A stretch of 64,000 bases of DNA from Arcobacter cloacae (GTDB taxonomy: Bacteria; Campylobacterota; Campylobacteria; Campylobacterales; Arcobacteraceae). This document shows, piece after piece, positions 62,996 through 64,000 of the stretch. A program made the translations under genes and the position numbers. The DNA is taken from positions 372,001 through 436,000 of the forward strand of contig NZ_CP053833.1 of assembly GCF_013201935.1 (NCBI RefSeq), given 5' to 3'. Within the stretch, counting starts at the first letter, position 1, and each line of letters starts with the position of its first letter. The notes under the pieces are model-generated. The model did not search any database and was not told the DNA's origin. It was given only the letters and a program-made list of their open reading frames with translations.

Positions 62996-63517
62996 TTAGT
63001 CCTCCTTGCTATTTAGTTTAGATTTTCTTTTTTTAGCAAGAACAACTGAACCAATAAGTGCTATTAATAATAAAATTGAGATTAACTCAAACGAAATAAT
63101 CCAATTGTTATAAAGTTCTAAACCAACAGGTTTGATATCTCCAAAATCAGTATCAACAATAGATAAATCTTTTGATGGAAGATTTGATACAGCTTTTAAA
63201 ACTAAAACATTTAAAGGAATCATTATTATTGCTGTAATAGCTATAAGTTTATATTTATTAGGTTCTTTTGGTAAATCTTCTTCTTTTATATTTAAAAACA
63301 TCAAAATAAAAAGAATCAGAGTCATTATTGCCCCTGCATAAACAATTATTTGAACAAGGAATAAAAATATTGCATTTAAAAGTGCGAACATTCCAGCAAC
63401 ACTTAACATGGTAATTAATATACCCAAAGCACTATGCATTGGATTTGAACATATTACCATTGTAATAGCTCCACCAATTGCAAAAATTGCCAAAGCAATA
63501 AAAATTAAATCAGCCAT
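62996..63517 (-). CDS. nuoJ: NADH-quinone oxidoreductase subunit J
   Basis: A five-helix membrane subunit of complex I, 173 residues. The VQIIVYAGAIMTLILFILMFLN segment holds the pi-bulge helix with the invariant Tyr-Ala-Gly-Ala. The C-terminal tail is basic (KKRKSKLNSKED). It overlaps nuoI by 8 nt. Confidence 0.94.
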   Translation of the reverse strand: MADLIFIALAIFAIGGAITMVICSNPMHSALGILITMLSVAGMFALLNAIFLFLVQIIVYAGAIMTLILFILMFLNIKEEDLPKEPNKYKLIAITAIIMIPLNVLVLKAVSNLPSKDLSIVDTDFGDIKPVGLELYNNWIISFELISILLLIALIGSVVLAKKRKSKLNSKED

Positions 63518-64000
63518 TATTTAAATCCTTTGATCTTTCATTTGCCATTAAAACTTTTTTATCCAAAACAAAATCCTCTCTTTTTGAAGCTGTAAAGGAG
63601 AAGATTCCTGTATCCATTCTAATGGCATCACAAGGACAAGCTTCTACACAATATCCACAAAATACACACTCTAATAAATCTATTTTAAACTCTTTTGGTC
63701 TTTTTTCATCATGTTCATCAAATCTCTCTTCGGCTTCAATAAAAATACATTCAGCTGGACATGCTGTTGCACACATGAAACAAGCAACGCATTTTTCAGT
63801 TCCATCATCATGTTTTGTAAGTCTGTGAACACCTCTATATCTTTCATTTAAATCAGTTGGTTGAACTTCTGGATATTGCATAGTTTTTAGGTTATCAACG
63901 TTACTTAAATTTTTCATAAAATGTTTAAGTGTTGTTTTCATACCACCTGCGATTGCTGGAAGATATAATTTATCTTTAAACGATTTCCCGTATCTTGGTA
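63510..64000 (-). CDS. nuoI: NADH-quinone oxidoreductase subunit I (partial, N-terminus outside window)
   Basis: The peripheral complex I subunit with two [4Fe-4S] clusters. The ligands are in CVACFMCATACPAECI and CVFCGYCVEACPCDAIRMD. The reading frame is open to the right edge of the window; residues preceding the internal Met (RYGKSFKDKLYLPAIAGG) are coded there, so the true start is beyond base 64000. It heads the visible nuoI-J-K-L-M-N run. Confidence 0.94.
   Translation of the reverse strand, partial: PRYGKSFKDKLYLPAIAGGMKTTLKHFMKNLSNVDNLKTMQYPEVQPTDLNERYRGVHRLTKHDDGTEKCVACFMCATACPAECIFIEAEERFDEHDEKRPKEFKIDLLECVFCGYCVEACPCDAIRMDTGIFSFTASKREDFVLDKKVLMANERSKDLNNG

Overview
The window is strongly AT-rich, densely coded bacterial DNA that reads as an Arcobacter-type member of the Campylobacterota. 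The evidence is: a Wolinella/Campylobacter-type fumarate reductase in the order frdC-frdA-frdB with four heme-ligand histidines in FrdC; a futalosine-pathway menaquinone gene (mqnE); a head-to-tail pair of dynamin-like GTPases directly after frdB, an arrangement I recall from Campylobacter jejuni (Cj0408-Cj0412); and the AT-rich, TTG-tolerant gene style of that group. Both window ends cut genes (mqnE at the left, nuoI at the right). I see no rRNA, tRNA, CRISPR array, insertion sequence or prophage, and no gene-free stretch longer than 300 bases; the longest gaps are about 250 bases (22292-22538) and 210 bases (57579-57789).

Layout. 1-5002 (minus): mqnE, a small membrane protein, beta-carbonic anhydrase, bioF; then yraN, thiS, a MidA/NDUFAF7-type methyltransferase and an OmpA-type lipoprotein. 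5137-9338: pyruvate kinase (+) facing a P-type cation ATPase (-) across a shared terminator. 9445-14217 (minus): TolC-like protein, argD and a lipoprotein form of fatty acid cis/trans isomerase. 14315-16745 (+): pyrB, pabB, pabC. 16727-18855: a LapG-like cysteine peptidase (-), a possible SspB-like ClpXP adaptor (+) and azlCD (+). 18900-22291 (minus): fabH, plsX, rpmF, yceD, ndk and an 8-iron ferredoxin. 22539-31370 (+): peroxiredoxin, rho, gdhA, murI-dnaX, a DsbC/G-like protein, hemC and an isochorismatase-family hydrolase. 31379-32383 (-): a diguanylate cyclase. 32494-38521 (minus): the 2-methylcitrate cluster prpB-prpC-acnD-prpF. It lies divergent to an unfamiliar helix-turn-helix regulator and a 2-hydroxyacid dehydrogenase. 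40597-43001 (minus): a MotA/ExbB-like and OmpA/MotB-like stator pair with a tiny coupled ORF. 43160-47290 (+): SPOR-L,D-transpeptidase, recQ and a methyltransferase. 47293-53964 (minus): HPP protein, glycosyltransferase, YgjP-like metallopeptidase and the two dynamin-like GTPases. 54062-57578 (minus): frdBAC. 57790-64000 (minus): nuoN-M-L-K-J-I.

How the genes work together. The right third is respiratory: complex I feeds menaquinone, whose synthesis involves MqnE at the left edge, and fumarate reductase draws electrons from that pool. The prp cluster burns propionyl-CoA through the AcnD/PrpF variant of the methylcitrate cycle. The remaining genes are housekeeping for lipids, cell wall, tetrahydrofolate precursor, pyrimidine, heme and biotin.

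The most interesting items are the frd-dynamin linkage, the ZorAB-like stator pair (no Zorya effector genes beside it), the unknown prp regulator with repeated TACAATA sites in its divergent promoter region, the remote SspB-like protein, and a P-type ATPase lacking two of the acidic calcium ligands of SERCA. No clearly undescribed multi-gene system can be proven from sequence alone.
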